A DNA stretch of 64,000 bases from Chitinophaga jiangningensis. Lineage in GTDB: Bacteria > Bacteroidota > Bacteroidia > Chitinophagales > Chitinophagaceae. The notes under the pieces are model-generated. The model saw only the letters and a program-made list of their open reading frames with translations. It was not told the DNA's origin and did not search any database. The translations under genes and the position numbers were made by a program. The stretch covers positions 133,991-197,990 of the forward strand of contig NZ_FRBL01000012.1 of NCBI RefSeq assembly GCF_900142605.1, written 5' to 3'. Positions 51,810-61,665 of the stretch are shown in pieces (the first letter of the stretch is position 1; the number at the start of each line of letters is the position of its first letter).

Positions 51810-52403
51810 ATGAGGAACCATGATCCATTTGAGCTGATATTGGCCAACATCGGCCGCCACATCTCCCTGACACCGGAAGAAAGCAGTTATTTTACCCGGC
51901 TGCTCAAGCCTGGTCAATACGCCCGTAAGGAGTTTCTTTTGCGGGAAGGAGCGGTGTGTGCGGATTTTACCTTCATCGTTTCCGGCTGTATGAAAAGCTA
52001 CCTCCTGGATCAGCAGGGTAAAGAGCATATCCTCACTTTTGCAGCGCCCGATTGGTGGATAGCCGATATTAATAGTTTCATTTCAGGTAAGCCGGGGAAT
52101 CTTTTTATACAAGCCATCAACGACACAATCACACTGGCTTTATCCCGCCGTAACCAGGAAATCCTGCTACGTGAAATACCCCAATTCGAACGTTGCTTCC
52201 GCATCCTCACGGAGCGTGCCTTTGCTGCCAGCCTGCAGCGGAATATAGATGCCATGAGCCTTTCCGCCGTGGAGCGACTGGAAAAATTCCGTCAGCAGTA
52301 CCCTTACCTGCTGCCGCTGCTCTCCGACCAGGAAATAGCCTCCTACATTGGCGTTACGCCGTCCTTCTTTAGCCGGATGCTGAAAAAGCATGACCTGAAA
52401 TAG
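51810..52403 (+). CDS. Crp/Fnr-like transcriptional regulator
   Basis: 197 residues. It has the cyclic-nucleotide-binding-like barrel (about 25-120; FTFIVSGCMKSYLLDQQGKEHI) and a C-terminal helix-turn-helix (SDQEIASYIGVTPSFFSRMLKK). It diverges from the exported unknown gene and is followed by the isochorismatase gene after 103 bases. The upstream 21-bp direct repeat could be its own binding site. Confidence 0.88.
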   Translation: MRNHDPFELILANIGRHISLTPEESSYFTRLLKPGQYARKEFLLREGAVCADFTFIVSGCMKSYLLDQQGKEHILTFAAPDWWIADINSFISGKPGNLFIQAINDTITLALSRRNQEILLREIPQFERCFRILTERAFAASLQRNIDAMSLSAVERLEKFRQQYPYLLPLLSDQEIASYIGVTPSFFSRMLKKHDLK

Positions 52404-52506
52404 TTTTCTGCTGGTTCTTGACCAAGGTCAAGTTGCAGGTTTTTTGTTGCTCCTACATTTGCATGCAATGAAGGCCTTCAGATTACTCATTTTAAAACTT
52501 ACCGAT

Positions 52507-53133
52507 ATGAAAATAGCCGCCTTACTGGTAGCATTCATTTCCATCACCCTGGGAGCTGTGGCACAGCGTCCCGCAAAACAGCAGCAAATGAAACAGGCAT
52601 TGTTGATAGTAGATATTCAGAACGATTATTTTCCCGGTGGCCGGCATCCGTTGAAAGGTGCTCCGGAAGCGGCACAGCAGGCAAAGAAAGTGCTGGCCCA
52701 TTTCCGTAAGCATGACTTGCCGGTGATCCATGTACAAGGCCTTTCTACCAACGAGGGCGCTACTTTCTTCCTACCCAATACAGACGGTGTAAAAATAAAT
52801 GAAGCCGTACTGCCCTTACCGGGCGAGAAAGTAATCACCAAGCATTACCCCAACAGTTTCCGGGAAACCGATTTGCTGGCTTACCTGAAAGCAAACAAAA
52901 TTCAGCAACTCACCATCCTTGGCATGATGACGCATGTGTGCATCGATGCCACAGTAAAAGCCGCTAAGGATAACGGTTTCGACTGTACGGTAGTGGCCGA
53001 TGCCTGTGCAACGCTGGACGTGGAAGTACTGGGAGAAAAAGTGCCGGCAGACGCAGTACAGCATTCCCTGCTGGCCGCCATGGCATTTTATTATGCAACT
53101 ATTAGCACCACTGCGCAGGTAATAGCGGATTAA
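52507..53133 (+). CDS. Exported isochorismatase-family cysteine hydrolase
   Basis: 208 residues from the ATG at 52507; ATGs at 52444 and 52468 exist. The start used gives a signal peptide (MKIAALLVAFISITLGAVA). The catalytic triad of the family is visible: Asp in ALLIVDIQNDYF near residue 30, a Lys in GEKVITKHYPNSF and the nucleophile Cys in MMTHVCIDAT. Family members hydrolyse isochorismate, nicotinamide or other amides; the substrate is unknown and export is unusual. A Crp-like regulator gene lies upstream. Confidence 0.85.
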   Translation: MKIAALLVAFISITLGAVAQRPAKQQQMKQALLIVDIQNDYFPGGRHPLKGAPEAAQQAKKVLAHFRKHDLPVIHVQGLSTNEGATFFLPNTDGVKINEAVLPLPGEKVITKHYPNSFRETDLLAYLKANKIQQLTILGMMTHVCIDATVKAAKDNGFDCTVVADACATLDVEVLGEKVPADAVQHSLLAAMAFYYATISTTAQVIAD

Positions 53134-53136
53134 AAC

Positions 53137-53170
53137 AAAAGCGCCTCAGCATGGCTGAGGCGCTCGTTTA
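53137..53170. terminator. Bidirectional hairpin between isochorismatase and SusD genes
   Basis: AGCGCCTCAG (53140-53149) pairs with CTGAGGCGCT (53155-53164) around CATGG, with A residues before and T residues after it. Confidence 0.75.
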
Positions 53171-54601
53171 ATAGTCAGGATTTTGCTGCCCTGCGATATT
53201 GGGATTCGCATTAATCTCATCCAGTGGTATCGGCAGAATTGTTTTATTATTCGGATAGGTGATACTGAGTGTAGCCCCACCGGTTTTGAACTTGGTGAAG
53301 GACTGCTTCCAGCGCGTAAGGTCGAACAGGCGATGACCTTCGAAGCATAGTTCCTTGCGGCGTTCGTTTTTGATGATCGTCAGCAATGCATCTCCGGTGG
53401 CGGTAGTTGGCGCTACGGTTCCAAGTGCGCGTGTACGGATCACATCCACATCGGCTGCTGCCAGGGCGTCTTTGCCCTGCATTTTACGCGCTTCGGCGCG
53501 GGTAAGGTATACCTCGGCCAGCCGAACTACCTTCATCCCTTCGAGGTAAGTGCTTTTATTCTGGTACTTGTTGATGAGGATAGCAGGATTTTCAGCGCCG
53601 CTGCGTTTGCCTTTTACCACAAAACTTCTGCGTACGTCCGTTGCCTCGTAACCGTTATAGAGGTCGTCGGTAGCCAGCATATCGCCGTAGCTGCCGCCTT
53701 GTAAACAGAAGTTCACCATCGCGTCCGTACCGAGGTTATCGGTAGTGAGGTACAGGATTTCGAAAATGGTTTCACCATTGTTCTCCAGCTGGAAGTCTGT
53801 TGCCAGCTTATCTTTGGCCAGCAGGGAGTATTTGTTGGCGGTGATGATGTCGGTAGTTTGTGTTTCAGCATCCGCCCATTTTCCTTCGTAGAGGTACAAC
53901 CTTGCTAACAGTGCTTTGGCACCATACAGGGAAATTCTTCCTTTATTGCTGCTCAGCGTATAGCCGACAGGGGTAGCCGGAATTAGACCTACGGCTTTTA
54001 CCAGGTCCGCTTCTATTTGTGCATATACTTTGGCGGCCTGATCTCTTGCCGGGGAGATGATAGCGCCCGCATCGGCAGTGGTTTCGGTTACTAACGGCAC
54101 ACCGAGGTGACTACCATCCGCCGTGAAATTATAGGGCTGCGCAAATAATTTCATCAGATCAAAATAGGCCAGTGCACGCACTGCGTAAGCCTCTCCCATG
54201 ATCTGCGCTTTTTCGGTACTGTCGGAAGCACCTACCTGCAATTTATTCCCGCTCTGTATCATCAGGTTGGCATTCACCACCACCTGGTAAAGGGTGTTCC
54301 ACATGTTTCTGGCGTCACCGTTGGTGGAGTTGGTGGTATAGCTGTCGAACTGCAGGTAGCGCTTGGAGTTGCTGGAGCTCAGGTACGCATTGTCCGACAA
54401 CAGGTCTGCCGTTACATACAACGAGCGGCCGTAGTAATTCACGCCTTTCATGAGCGAGTACATGCCATTCAGGCTCGCACGACCAGAGGCCATATCCACG
54501 AAGGCGCTGTTTAAATCGGTGTTCTGTTGCGGTTGCTTGTCCAGAAAATCCTTGCTGCAACTGCTGAGAAATAAGGCGGCGATGATATATAATTTCTTCA
54601 T
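53168..54601 (-). CDS. SusD/RagB-type substrate-binding lipoprotein
   Basis: 477-residue outer-membrane lipoprotein with a lipobox (LFLSSC-S, Cys15) and mature start SKDFLDKQPQQNTD. It contains RALAYFDLMKLFAQPYN and the C-terminal IIKNERRKELCFEGHRLFDLTRW, the RagB/SusD signature. It is the partner of the SusC gene 17 bases upstream on the same strand and the last gene of the operon. Confidence 0.95.
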   Translation of the reverse strand: MKKLYIIAALFLSSCSKDFLDKQPQQNTDLNSAFVDMASGRASLNGMYSLMKGVNYYGRSLYVTADLLSDNAYLSSSNSKRYLQFDSYTTNSTNGDARNMWNTLYQVVVNANLMIQSGNKLQVGASDSTEKAQIMGEAYAVRALAYFDLMKLFAQPYNFTADGSHLGVPLVTETTADAGAIISPARDQAAKVYAQIEADLVKAVGLIPATPVGYTLSSNKGRISLYGAKALLARLYLYEGKWADAETQTTDIITANKYSLLAKDKLATDFQLENNGETIFEILYLTTDNLGTDAMVNFCLQGGSYGDMLATDDLYNGYEATDVRRSFVVKGKRSGAENPAILINKYQNKSTYLEGMKVVRLAEVYLTRAEARKMQGKDALAAADVDVIRTRALGTVAPTTATGDALLTIIKNERRKELCFEGHRLFDLTRWKQSFTKFKTGGATLSITYPNNKTILPIPLDEINANPNIAGQQNPDY

Positions 54602-54618
54602 GAGTACTTTCTTTTTTG

Positions 54619-57600
54619 TTAGAATCTGAAATCCACACCAAATACGATGGTACGATAGATAGGCGCATTCTGATCTGTTTGCCCTTCGATACCTACTTCC
54701 GGATCAAAAGTGAGTCGCTTGTCCTTTACATACGTATAAGGGTTAGTAGCTCTTGCATAGATCCTGGTGGAGCTCATATTCAGTTGCTGCATCCAGCTTT
54801 TAGGCAGGTCGTAGGCGAGGGTGATATCACGTAAACGAATATACGTACCGTCGTACAGGAACCTGTCGGAGCTGCTTGGTGCAGTGCCTTTGTATACTAC
54901 TTTCGGGAGTCTGCCGGTTTGGCCTTTGGCTGTCCAGCGGTTATCGTAATAGTAGCGGTTCAGTGCTGCGGTAGGGCCAAAGGTGGAGCCACCATCGGTA
55001 TAGGTGCTGGTGCCCCAGTTGTCGTAGATCTTATTGCCGAAGCTGCCGTATAACTGGAAGCTGAAGGTAAACCCTTTGTACTCGAAGGTGTTGGTCATAC
55101 CGGCCACCACTTTTGCCAGTGCTGACCCCTGTTTGAATCGCGCTGCCTTCGTGTAGTCATTGGTGGTAGTAGTTTTGCTGCCATCGGTATAAAACAGCGC
55201 TTCTCCATTTTCCGGATTGGCACCGGCAAATCCTACGAGATAGAACTGGTAGTAGTCGCCGCCCTGTTCGCGAATGTACGGGCTGCTCACGATAGTGCTC
55301 ACCAGCCTGGTGATTCTGTTGTTCAGGGTAGAGAAGGTGGCCCTGGTATTCCAGTTAAAGCCGCTTTTGTTTTTAGACACGATGTTATAGGTGTTCAGTT
55401 CTATTTCCAGGCCGCTGTTACGCACCGAGCCTACGTTTTTGGTGATACTGGTAACGCCGTTGGTGGCGGATACCGGCATGTCGAGCAGCAGGGCGGAGGT
55501 AACGCGGTTATAATATTCCACGGTACCTTGTATGCGATCTTTCAATATGCCGAAGTCGATACCGAGGTTGAGCGGGCTATTTTTTTCCCAGGTCAGGTTA
55601 TTATTTCCATATTGGGTGAGATAGTAACCGGGACTATTGTTATAACTGGCCGTATTGGTATAGAGGCCTCTGGATGCGAAGTCGGCGATGCTCTGGTTCC
55701 CGTTTTTGCCATAGCTGGCACGCAGGCGGAGTTGGGAAAACAGGTCCAGTTTCTCCATAAACGGCTCTGACATTAGGTTCCAGGAGGCGCCGAGGGACCA
55801 GAAGTTACCATACATTTTATCGTTACCAAACCGGGAGGAACCATCTCTGCGGAGGGACGCGGACAGGAAGTACTTTGAGTGGTAATTGTAGGTAACGTTA
55901 GAGAACAGGCCGGTGAGCGAGTTGCTGGTGGCGGTGTTGAAGCCATCGCTCAGTACAGCGGCGTTGCTGAGGGTGGTGGTATTAGGGATAAAGTTGGACT
56001 TGGATATACCCACATCGGCGGACTGTACAGACTGCGCTTCATAGCCTGCAAAGGCTTCCATGTGGTGGTATCCCCAGTCGCGCATATAGCGGAGGATATT
56101 GGTGCTAACGAGGCTGATGGACCGCTGGGTACCATAGTCAGCGCTACCGCCGTTGGTGCGTGCAGTACCGATGCCGGCTTTGTTCCAGGTCAGGTCTTCG
56201 CCGTATTCAAAATCCACGCTGTTCTGGTTTTCGAAGGTCAGGTTGCGGAGGATTTTATATTTGAGTCCGATGTTGCCGAGGAGGTTGTAGCGGTCTCTCG
56301 GGCGCTTGTTTTCTTTCGTAAAAGCCACCGGGTTATAGTTATTGGAATAGCTCAGGTCGTAGGAGCCATCGGGCAGGTATACACGCAGCCAGGGTTCATA
56401 TCTTTTGTAGGCTCTTACCGGGTTGGCGTTGCTGCCGTCGTCACTTACGCCATTGAGTTTGGTAACAGTGGCGAGTACACCTGCCTGCAGCGACAAGCGT
56501 TCGGTAGCCTGGGTATTGATTTTTGCGTTGAAGTTGTAGCGTTTAAAGGCGCTGTTCAGCAGCGGTGATTTCACATTATAGTAGCCTGCAGAGAGGAAGT
56601 AGGTAGTCTTCTCCGTACCACCGCTGGCGGAGAGGTTGAATTGCTGGTATTGGCCGGTTCTTGTCAGTTCATTGAACCAGTTGGTATTTACGGTGGTATC
56701 AATACCTTGTTTTACCAGTTCAGGTATAAAGAGATTAATATCTTTCCCTGCATTAACCCAGCTTTCCCGGAAGAGTTCCAGCTGTTCGGTGGTGTTCAGC
56801 GGGTGGTCGTCTTTGGAGTTAATCACGTTAGTGAATCCGGTTTGGGCGGTGGCGTTGAAGCTGGTTTTGCCGGCGGCCCCTTTTTTGGTGGTGATGATGA
56901 TCACGCCGTTGGCGGCACGGGAGCCGTACAGTGATGCGGCGGCGGCATCTTTCAACACCGTCATACTGGCGATATCGTTGGCATTGAAGCTATTGAGGTC
57001 CACGCTGCTCAGCGGGATACCATCTACCACGTACAGCGGTGCGCTGCCTGCGTTGATGGAACCCACACCCCTGATACGCACGTTTGGTGCGGCGCCTGGC
57101 TGGCCGGAACCCTGGGATACTACTACGCCGCTTACATTACCCTGCAGGTTATCTTCAATGGTGGCGCGAGGCGAGCCTTCCAGTTGTTTAGTGCCGAGGG
57201 TACTCACGGAGCCGGTGAAGGTGGATTTGCGCTGGCTGCCGTAGGCTACCACTACTACGTCGTTCAGGCCGGAAATGCTTTTGCCCAGGGCGATATTTAA
57301 CTGGAGATTTTCGTTGCTGACGCTGATGATTTTAGCGTAGTTCTCATAGCCAATGGAGGTAACTTCCAGGGTGTAAGAACCGTCTTTAACATCGTTGAGT
57401 GTAAAGTTGCCTTCCGCGTTGGTGATGGTGGCTTTTTGTGTGCCTTTGAGTCGCACCGTGGCGCCAATCACCGACTCTCCATCCGGGCCGGTAATGTGGC
57501 CGCGGATGTCGGCCTGGCCCAGCACAGCGTTGGTAAGGTGATTGATGACCGCATTGCCGGCGGGCGGCATTTTCTTTACTACGATGATGTTGCTGTTTAC

Positions 57601-57921
57601 TTCGAAGGTGAGGCCTTGTGCGTTGAGGCATTCGGCCAGCACATCTGCAAACTCCTTATTGTGTGCCTGGATGGATACCGGGTGTGTTTTATCCAGCAGG
57701 GCCTTATCATACACGAATGCCAGCCCGGTTTGTTTGCGGATATCTTTGAAGATAGCCTGCAGTTTAATAGACGGTGAGGCGATGGTCACTTTTTGTGAGT
57801 AGCCCGTTGCGCTTACGTGTATGGCCGCAAAACATAAAAAAACAGCAGTCCATTTCATGATCATGAGCAGCTTTAGTGGTACAGGTAACGACACGACTTT
57901 GCCGTTTAAAAGTAGATTCAT
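54619..57921 (-). CDS. SusC-type TonB-dependent receptor with STN domain
   Basis: 1100-residue outer-membrane importer. Hydrophobic signal segment (MIMKWTAVFLCFAAIHVSA, within residues 20-40), STN domain (about 45-115; IFKDIRKQTGLAFVYDKALL), regulatory-like domain (about 135-215; GPDGESVIGATVRLKG), plug (about 225-345; NANDIASMTVLKDAAAASLYG) and a barrel ending FGVDFRF. The STN domain fits signalling to the FecR gene upstream. A nearer ATG (codon 20 or 22) is a possible alternative start. SusD lies 17 bases downstream. Confidence 0.94.
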   Translation of the reverse strand: MNLLLNGKVVSLPVPLKLLMIMKWTAVFLCFAAIHVSATGYSQKVTIASPSIKLQAIFKDIRKQTGLAFVYDKALLDKTHPVSIQAHNKEFADVLAECLNAQGLTFEVNSNIIVVKKMPPAGNAVINHLTNAVLGQADIRGHITGPDGESVIGATVRLKGTQKATITNAEGNFTLNDVKDGSYTLEVTSIGYENYAKIISVSNENLQLNIALGKSISGLNDVVVVAYGSQRKSTFTGSVSTLGTKQLEGSPRATIEDNLQGNVSGVVVSQGSGQPGAAPNVRIRGVGSINAGSAPLYVVDGIPLSSVDLNSFNANDIASMTVLKDAAAASLYGSRAANGVIIITTKKGAAGKTSFNATAQTGFTNVINSKDDHPLNTTEQLELFRESWVNAGKDINLFIPELVKQGIDTTVNTNWFNELTRTGQYQQFNLSASGGTEKTTYFLSAGYYNVKSPLLNSAFKRYNFNAKINTQATERLSLQAGVLATVTKLNGVSDDGSNANPVRAYKRYEPWLRVYLPDGSYDLSYSNNYNPVAFTKENKRPRDRYNLLGNIGLKYKILRNLTFENQNSVDFEYGEDLTWNKAGIGTARTNGGSADYGTQRSISLVSTNILRYMRDWGYHHMEAFAGYEAQSVQSADVGISKSNFIPNTTTLSNAAVLSDGFNTATSNSLTGLFSNVTYNYHSKYFLSASLRRDGSSRFGNDKMYGNFWSLGASWNLMSEPFMEKLDLFSQLRLRASYGKNGNQSIADFASRGLYTNTASYNNSPGYYLTQYGNNNLTWEKNSPLNLGIDFGILKDRIQGTVEYYNRVTSALLLDMPVSATNGVTSITKNVGSVRNSGLEIELNTYNIVSKNKSGFNWNTRATFSTLNNRITRLVSTIVSSPYIREQGGDYYQFYLVGFAGANPENGEALFYTDGSKTTTTNDYTKAARFKQGSALAKVVAGMTNTFEYKGFTFSFQLYGSFGNKIYDNWGTSTYTDGGSTFGPTAALNRYYYDNRWTAKGQTGRLPKVVYKGTAPSSSDRFLYDGTYIRLRDITLAYDLPKSWMQQLNMSSTRIYARATNPYTYVKDKRLTFDPEVGIEGQTDQNAPIYRTIVFGVDFRF

Positions 57922-57994
57922 ACTTTTGATTGGTTTTGGGTTTACGATAAAATGAGTCTAAGCAACTTTTATATCAGCATGTCCTGAAACTCAT

Positions 57995-58022
57995 GCCGGG
58001 AGTAGGTCCAATTACTTCCGGC
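57995..58022 (-). promoter_or_regulatory. Hairpin between fecR and susC
   Basis: GCCGGGAGTA (57995-58004) pairs with TACTTCCGGC (58013-58022) with one mismatch around GGTCCAAT. On the plus strand it is followed by six T, but no plus-strand gene ends here, so on the minus strand it is a leader hairpin of susC, as in the first sigma locus. Confidence 0.4.
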
Positions 58023-58048
58023 TTTTTTATTCAGGAGGCTGAAGCGTA

Positions 58049-59194
58049 TTATTTTTTTACTACGATGGTGTTGCCTTCGATCGTAAAATGTGCGGCTTCT
58101 GTAGCTTCCAATGCATATAGTATTTGGTTTACGTTTTCTTTTCTTGATAAGGTGCCGCTGAAGGCGGTGGTGGGCAGGGGGCCATCGTACCTGATTTCTA
58201 CATCATACCAGCGTGACAGCTGGCGCATAATGGCGATGATGCTGACCCCGTTGAACCTGAATTCTCCTTCTTTCCAGGCGATCACTTCCTCAATAGCCGG
58301 ATGGGAGAGGACTAAGTCCTGTACTTTTTCATCGTAGGCAACCTGTTCACCGGGTTTCAGTTGTTTGCGGCTGTTGCCGGATTGCACGGCAATGCTGCCT
58401 TTAACCAGTGTGGTTGTCACTGGTCCTTCTTCTGCATAGGCCATTACGTCAAAGTCGGTACCCAGCACTTCTATAGAGGTATTGCCGGTTTTTACTATAA
58501 ACGGAGTAGTGGAAGGTGTAACGTCGAAATACGCCTGGCCGGTGAGTTCCACTGTGCGGTGGTGTGGGTTGAAAGCCACGGGGTAGCGGAGTGCAGAAAC
58601 TGCGTTGAGCCACACGCGGCTGCCGTCTGGCAGCACCACCTGGAATTGTGCGCCTCTGGGCGTGGTAAGGGTATTAAATGAATGCTGGTCGCCGGAAGTG
58701 CCGGCATAGCTAATTACAGCACTATCCAGCTGAATCACCTGTACGCCTGCACGAATAACGCTGTCGTTTTGCCGACTGCCCAGTTCTATGGTGCGTCCAT
58801 CCGCCAGGGTGAGTATCGCCTTATCTGTGCCGGGTTTAATGATCTGTTGTGTTACTACTGCTGCCGGTTTGCGGGTGAGCAGGATGGTTGCAGTGCCGGC
58901 GGATATTAGGAGTGCTACTGCTGCGGCTATACGCAGATACCTGCCCGTTCTTTTCGGCTGCTGTGGTGCGGGCATAGCCGCCCGTATGCGGGTGTGCATT
59001 TTGGCCGGGAAATCGGCCGGCATGAAGGAAATGACATCTTCCCCATCTAAGGCCTCATAATACAGGTCCATGACTTCACTCAATTCCTCCGGCGGGGCCG
59101 ACTGCAGCCAGGCTTCAAATGCCTGCTGTTGCTGCGGCGACTGCTGTCCTTTTACCAGTAATGGTATCAAATTTTTTATTGCTGTGATGGTCAT
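58049..59194 (-). CDS. FecR-type anti-sigma factor
   Basis: 381 residues: cytoplasmic N-terminal part, one membrane segment at about 83-105 (RYLRIAAAVALLISAGTATILL), the FecR domain at about 120-215 (TPRGAQFQVVLPDGSRVWLN), and a C-terminal DUF4974 domain (FRFNGVSIIAIMRQLSRWYD). It is the partner of the sigma factor upstream (gap 67 bases) and of the STN-containing SusC downstream. The sequence is clearly different from the first FecR. Confidence 0.94.
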   Translation of the reverse strand: MTITAIKNLIPLLVKGQQSPQQQQAFEAWLQSAPPEELSEVMDLYYEALDGEDVISFMPADFPAKMHTRIRAAMPAPQQPKRTGRYLRIAAAVALLISAGTATILLTRKPAAVVTQQIIKPGTDKAILTLADGRTIELGSRQNDSVIRAGVQVIQLDSAVISYAGTSGDQHSFNTLTTPRGAQFQVVLPDGSRVWLNAVSALRYPVAFNPHHRTVELTGQAYFDVTPSTTPFIVKTGNTSIEVLGTDFDVMAYAEEGPVTTTLVKGSIAVQSGNSRKQLKPGEQVAYDEKVQDLVLSHPAIEEVIAWKEGEFRFNGVSIIAIMRQLSRWYDVEIRYDGPLPTTAFSGTLSRKENVNQILYALEATEAAHFTIEGNTIVVKK

Positions 59195-59261
59195 GACCTA
59201 AGTAGTCTTTATTACAAGACGATCCCCAAAAACAAAAGCACTGGTTTGGCGGGAAATTTTT

Positions 59262-59876
59262 TTAGTAGTGTAAGAAAAAGAGGGTAAGGAACAAGGCGCC
59301 CTGCTGCTTCAGGAACAGCCGGATCTCATCTTTAGCCTCGTAAATAGATTGTTTTACTCGCGACTTGGAAATTTTCAGGAAGTCGGCAATTTCGTCCAGC
59401 GACATATCCTGCTCCATTCTTAGCCGGAAGATCTCCTGTTTCCTGGGGGAAAGTTGCAAGATGGCCTGTTGCGCAAGCTGGCTGTATTCGGTGAACTGCA
59501 GGAGCTCTTCCGTGGTAGCGCGATGCTGTTCCTTGCCCTGGCTGTATTGTTCGTGCAGGTTCACTTTAAACTGGCCGTGTTTGAGCCGGTCGAGCAGGGC
59601 GTTTTTCCCGGAGCGTTTCAGGTAAACGTCCAGTGATTTAATGGTGATCAGGAGTTCTTTCCGGTCCCAGAGCTTGAGAAACAGGTCCTGGCATATATCC
59701 ATGATATCCTCTTCCGGCAGGCTGGTGAATCGATAGATGTAGTGATATAGCTTAGGAAGGTATCGGGTGTATAATGCTTCAAAAGCCTGCGGATCTCCGT
59801 CGGCAGACTGTTGCAGCAATACATGCTCCTGTAAATGGTCTGTCTCTTCAACTTTGAATAATCCCATCGGCCCCAT
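59262..59876 (-). CDS. ECF RNA polymerase sigma factor
   Basis: 204-residue ECF sigma factor, possibly starting at the second ATG (59867). Region 2 is at about 35-100 (EEDIMDICQDLFLKLWDRKELL) and region 4 at about 140-195 (SPRKQEIFRLRMEQDM, SLDEIADFLKISKSRVKQSI). It heads the minus-strand sigma/FecR/SusC/SusD unit. Both loci in this window have the same gene order. Confidence 0.93.
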   Translation of the reverse strand: MGPMGLFKVEETDHLQEHVLLQQSADGDPQAFEALYTRYLPKLYHYIYRFTSLPEEDIMDICQDLFLKLWDRKELLITIKSLDVYLKRSGKNALLDRLKHGQFKVNLHEQYSQGKEQHRATTEELLQFTEYSQLAQQAILQLSPRKQEIFRLRMEQDMSLDEIADFLKISKSRVKQSIYEAKDEIRLFLKQQGALFLTLFFLHY

Positions 59877-60037
59877 TAAAACAGCAGGTTAATTTGGTTG
59901 TAACGTCAAAAATATAAATAAAATCAGCATTTGGGAATATTTACAGAAATAAGTGGGGTAGATGTTGTCCCACGGCCACGCGCAGGGGGTAACAGTGTAT
60001 AGTAACAGCGCGCCAGGGCAGCATTATGCTGCCGGTA

Positions 60038-60940
60038 TTAGAATTGATTGCGGAATTGCGACGGTGAAATTTGCAATTGTTTCTTAAAAAAGCTGCCAAA
60101 ATGTGTGGGGCCTTCAAATCCCAGGCTAAAAGCAATTTCCGAAATACTCCAGGAGCTATGTTTGAGGAGGATTCTTGCTTCTTTCAGCAAGCGTTCCATG
60201 ATAATTTCGGAGGTAGTTTTTTGCATCACTTCCTTTACGGATTTGTTCAGATGATTGACATGTATCGCCAGGCGGGCGGCATAATCAGAAGGGGCTCTGA
60301 GCGGAGTGTCTGCATCGTGTGTGGATATCGGGAACTGTTTTTCCAGCAGGTCCAGGAACAGGTTGGTTATCCGGGAGGCTGCGTTGGCTTTTTGCGGCAA
60401 TACGATTTCAGCTGGCTTTAGTTTCAGGGCGGCATGTATTACCTGGAAAAGACTATTCCGGATAACATCATCTTTGAATTCAAAGTGACCGGCTTTTTCT
60501 GCTATTATTTGTTCAAAGATGGCGGCTGACTGCTGATATTGCTCCGGGCTTAATTCAAACACCGGGTTGGCGCCAGGGAGGAATACGGGGTAGGAAGTAA
60601 GTCTTCCATAGTTTTCAAAGTACATTTCGTTAAAAATGCAGCTATAGCCGGAAGGTGTTGTTGTTTCCAGCTCCCAGTTGTAAGGAATCATGGGGCCTGC
60701 AAAAAACAAGGCGTGACCATTTATTTTAAAGGTTTTATCTGCATAATGTATCGCACTTTTGCCGGTAAAAAGGCAAACTTTATAAAAGTCTTTACGGCCA
60801 TATGGAATGATATCCGATTCTTCCGGCAGAAATTTCTTCATTTCCAAAATGTTGAAATGTCCTACAGGTTTATTGACTGCTGCGCCGATATACGGCATGC
60901 CGGCATAAAATTCTTCCAGTGATAGTGGCTTCTTTTCCAT
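60038..60940 (-). CDS. AraC-family transcriptional regulator
   Basis: 300 residues from MEKKPLSLEEF (60940); an ATG at 61003 is in frame but adds residues outside the family. The N-terminal part is a cupin-like sensor (about 60-130; ALFFAGPMIPYNWELE), and the C-terminal AraC domain has LAIHVNHLNKSVKEVMQK and SWSISEIAFSLGFEGPTHFGSFFKKQ. The SnoaL-like gene lies upstream on the same strand behind a terminator. Confidence 0.92.
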   Translation of the reverse strand: MEKKPLSLEEFYAGMPYIGAAVNKPVGHFNILEMKKFLPEESDIIPYGRKDFYKVCLFTGKSAIHYADKTFKINGHALFFAGPMIPYNWELETTTPSGYSCIFNEMYFENYGRLTSYPVFLPGANPVFELSPEQYQQSAAIFEQIIAEKAGHFEFKDDVIRNSLFQVIHAALKLKPAEIVLPQKANAASRITNLFLDLLEKQFPISTHDADTPLRAPSDYAARLAIHVNHLNKSVKEVMQKTTSEIIMERLLKEARILLKHSSWSISEIAFSLGFEGPTHFGSFFKKQLQISPSQFRNQF

Positions 60941-61021
60941 GGTATCCTTTTCCGGCCTGGTTCTCCCAGTGCCAGAGAGGATAAAATTAATTATTTTTCT
61001 CATTATGGATGACTGTGAAAA

Positions 61022-61049
61022 GGGACTGGCCTTGATGATGGCCAGTCCC
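61022..61049 (-). terminator. Terminator of the SnoaL-like gene
   Basis: GGGACTGGCC (61022-61031) pairs perfectly with GGCCAGTCCC (61040-61049) around TTGATGAT; on the minus strand it is followed by a T run. Confidence 0.8.
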
Positions 61050-61069
61050 CATTACGTTTATACAGAAGG

Positions 61070-61513
61070 TTATTCTTTCACAAAGGCGGTGAGCGGGGCT
61101 TCAATCGCTTCCAGGGCTACCATAGGATTCCAGAAGTCCACATACTTCGCTATTTTACCATCATCAGTAGTGGTTACTACAGATATATATCGTTGATTAT
61201 AGGGGTTGCCTGTGGCTAATGCATGCCCCTTACTGGTGAATTCAGCAATGGTAGTATGCGGGTCTGCCGTAGGATGAAAATACAGATTTTCAAATTCCAC
61301 TTTAAAGTGAAGCGGGAAATTCTTCATGTATTCATGCAGTTCCGGTTTGCCACTTACCCTGGTTGGAAAATCTTTCGGGCCGTAGGGGAATTCAAGGATA
61401 CCATTTTCAGTAAACAGGTCAACCCATTCTTCAATTCGTCCGGAGGAAAGGTATGCCAGGTGATTTTTAAATGCCTGTTGTCCTAATGCGCTGATTTGTT
61501 CTTTTGTGTTCAT
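61070..61513 (-). CDS. SnoaL/NTF2-like fold protein
   Basis: 147 residues with the alpha+beta NTF2-like pattern: AYLSSGRIEEWVDLFTENGILEFPYG near 20-45 and VVTTTDDGKIAKYVDFWNP near the C-terminus. It resembles PhzA/B and SnoaL-like isomerase or hydrolase families, but active residues are not identifiable. No signal peptide. It stands alone between a terminator and a promoterless 150-base gap. Confidence 0.8.
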   Translation of the reverse strand: MNTKEQISALGQQAFKNHLAYLSSGRIEEWVDLFTENGILEFPYGPKDFPTRVSGKPELHEYMKNFPLHFKVEFENLYFHPTADPHTTIAEFTSKGHALATGNPYNQRYISVVTTTDDGKIAKYVDFWNPMVALEAIEAPLTAFVKE

Positions 61514-61665
61514 GATTTTCTGTTTTTATAATATGATTTGAATGTTTGTTATAGCGTGTTGGCTATGTTTGATTTGTTGATACAAAATTAGCATGCGACA
61601 CGCCCCTGTTTGTAATACCATTCAATCCATCTTTATAAAAATTCAATCAATCCATAAATCAGGCT

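Noticed and set aside
55879..56568. Plus-strand open frame of 229 codons
   Set aside because: It is antisense to the SusC gene at 54619-57921 and has no recognisable domain.
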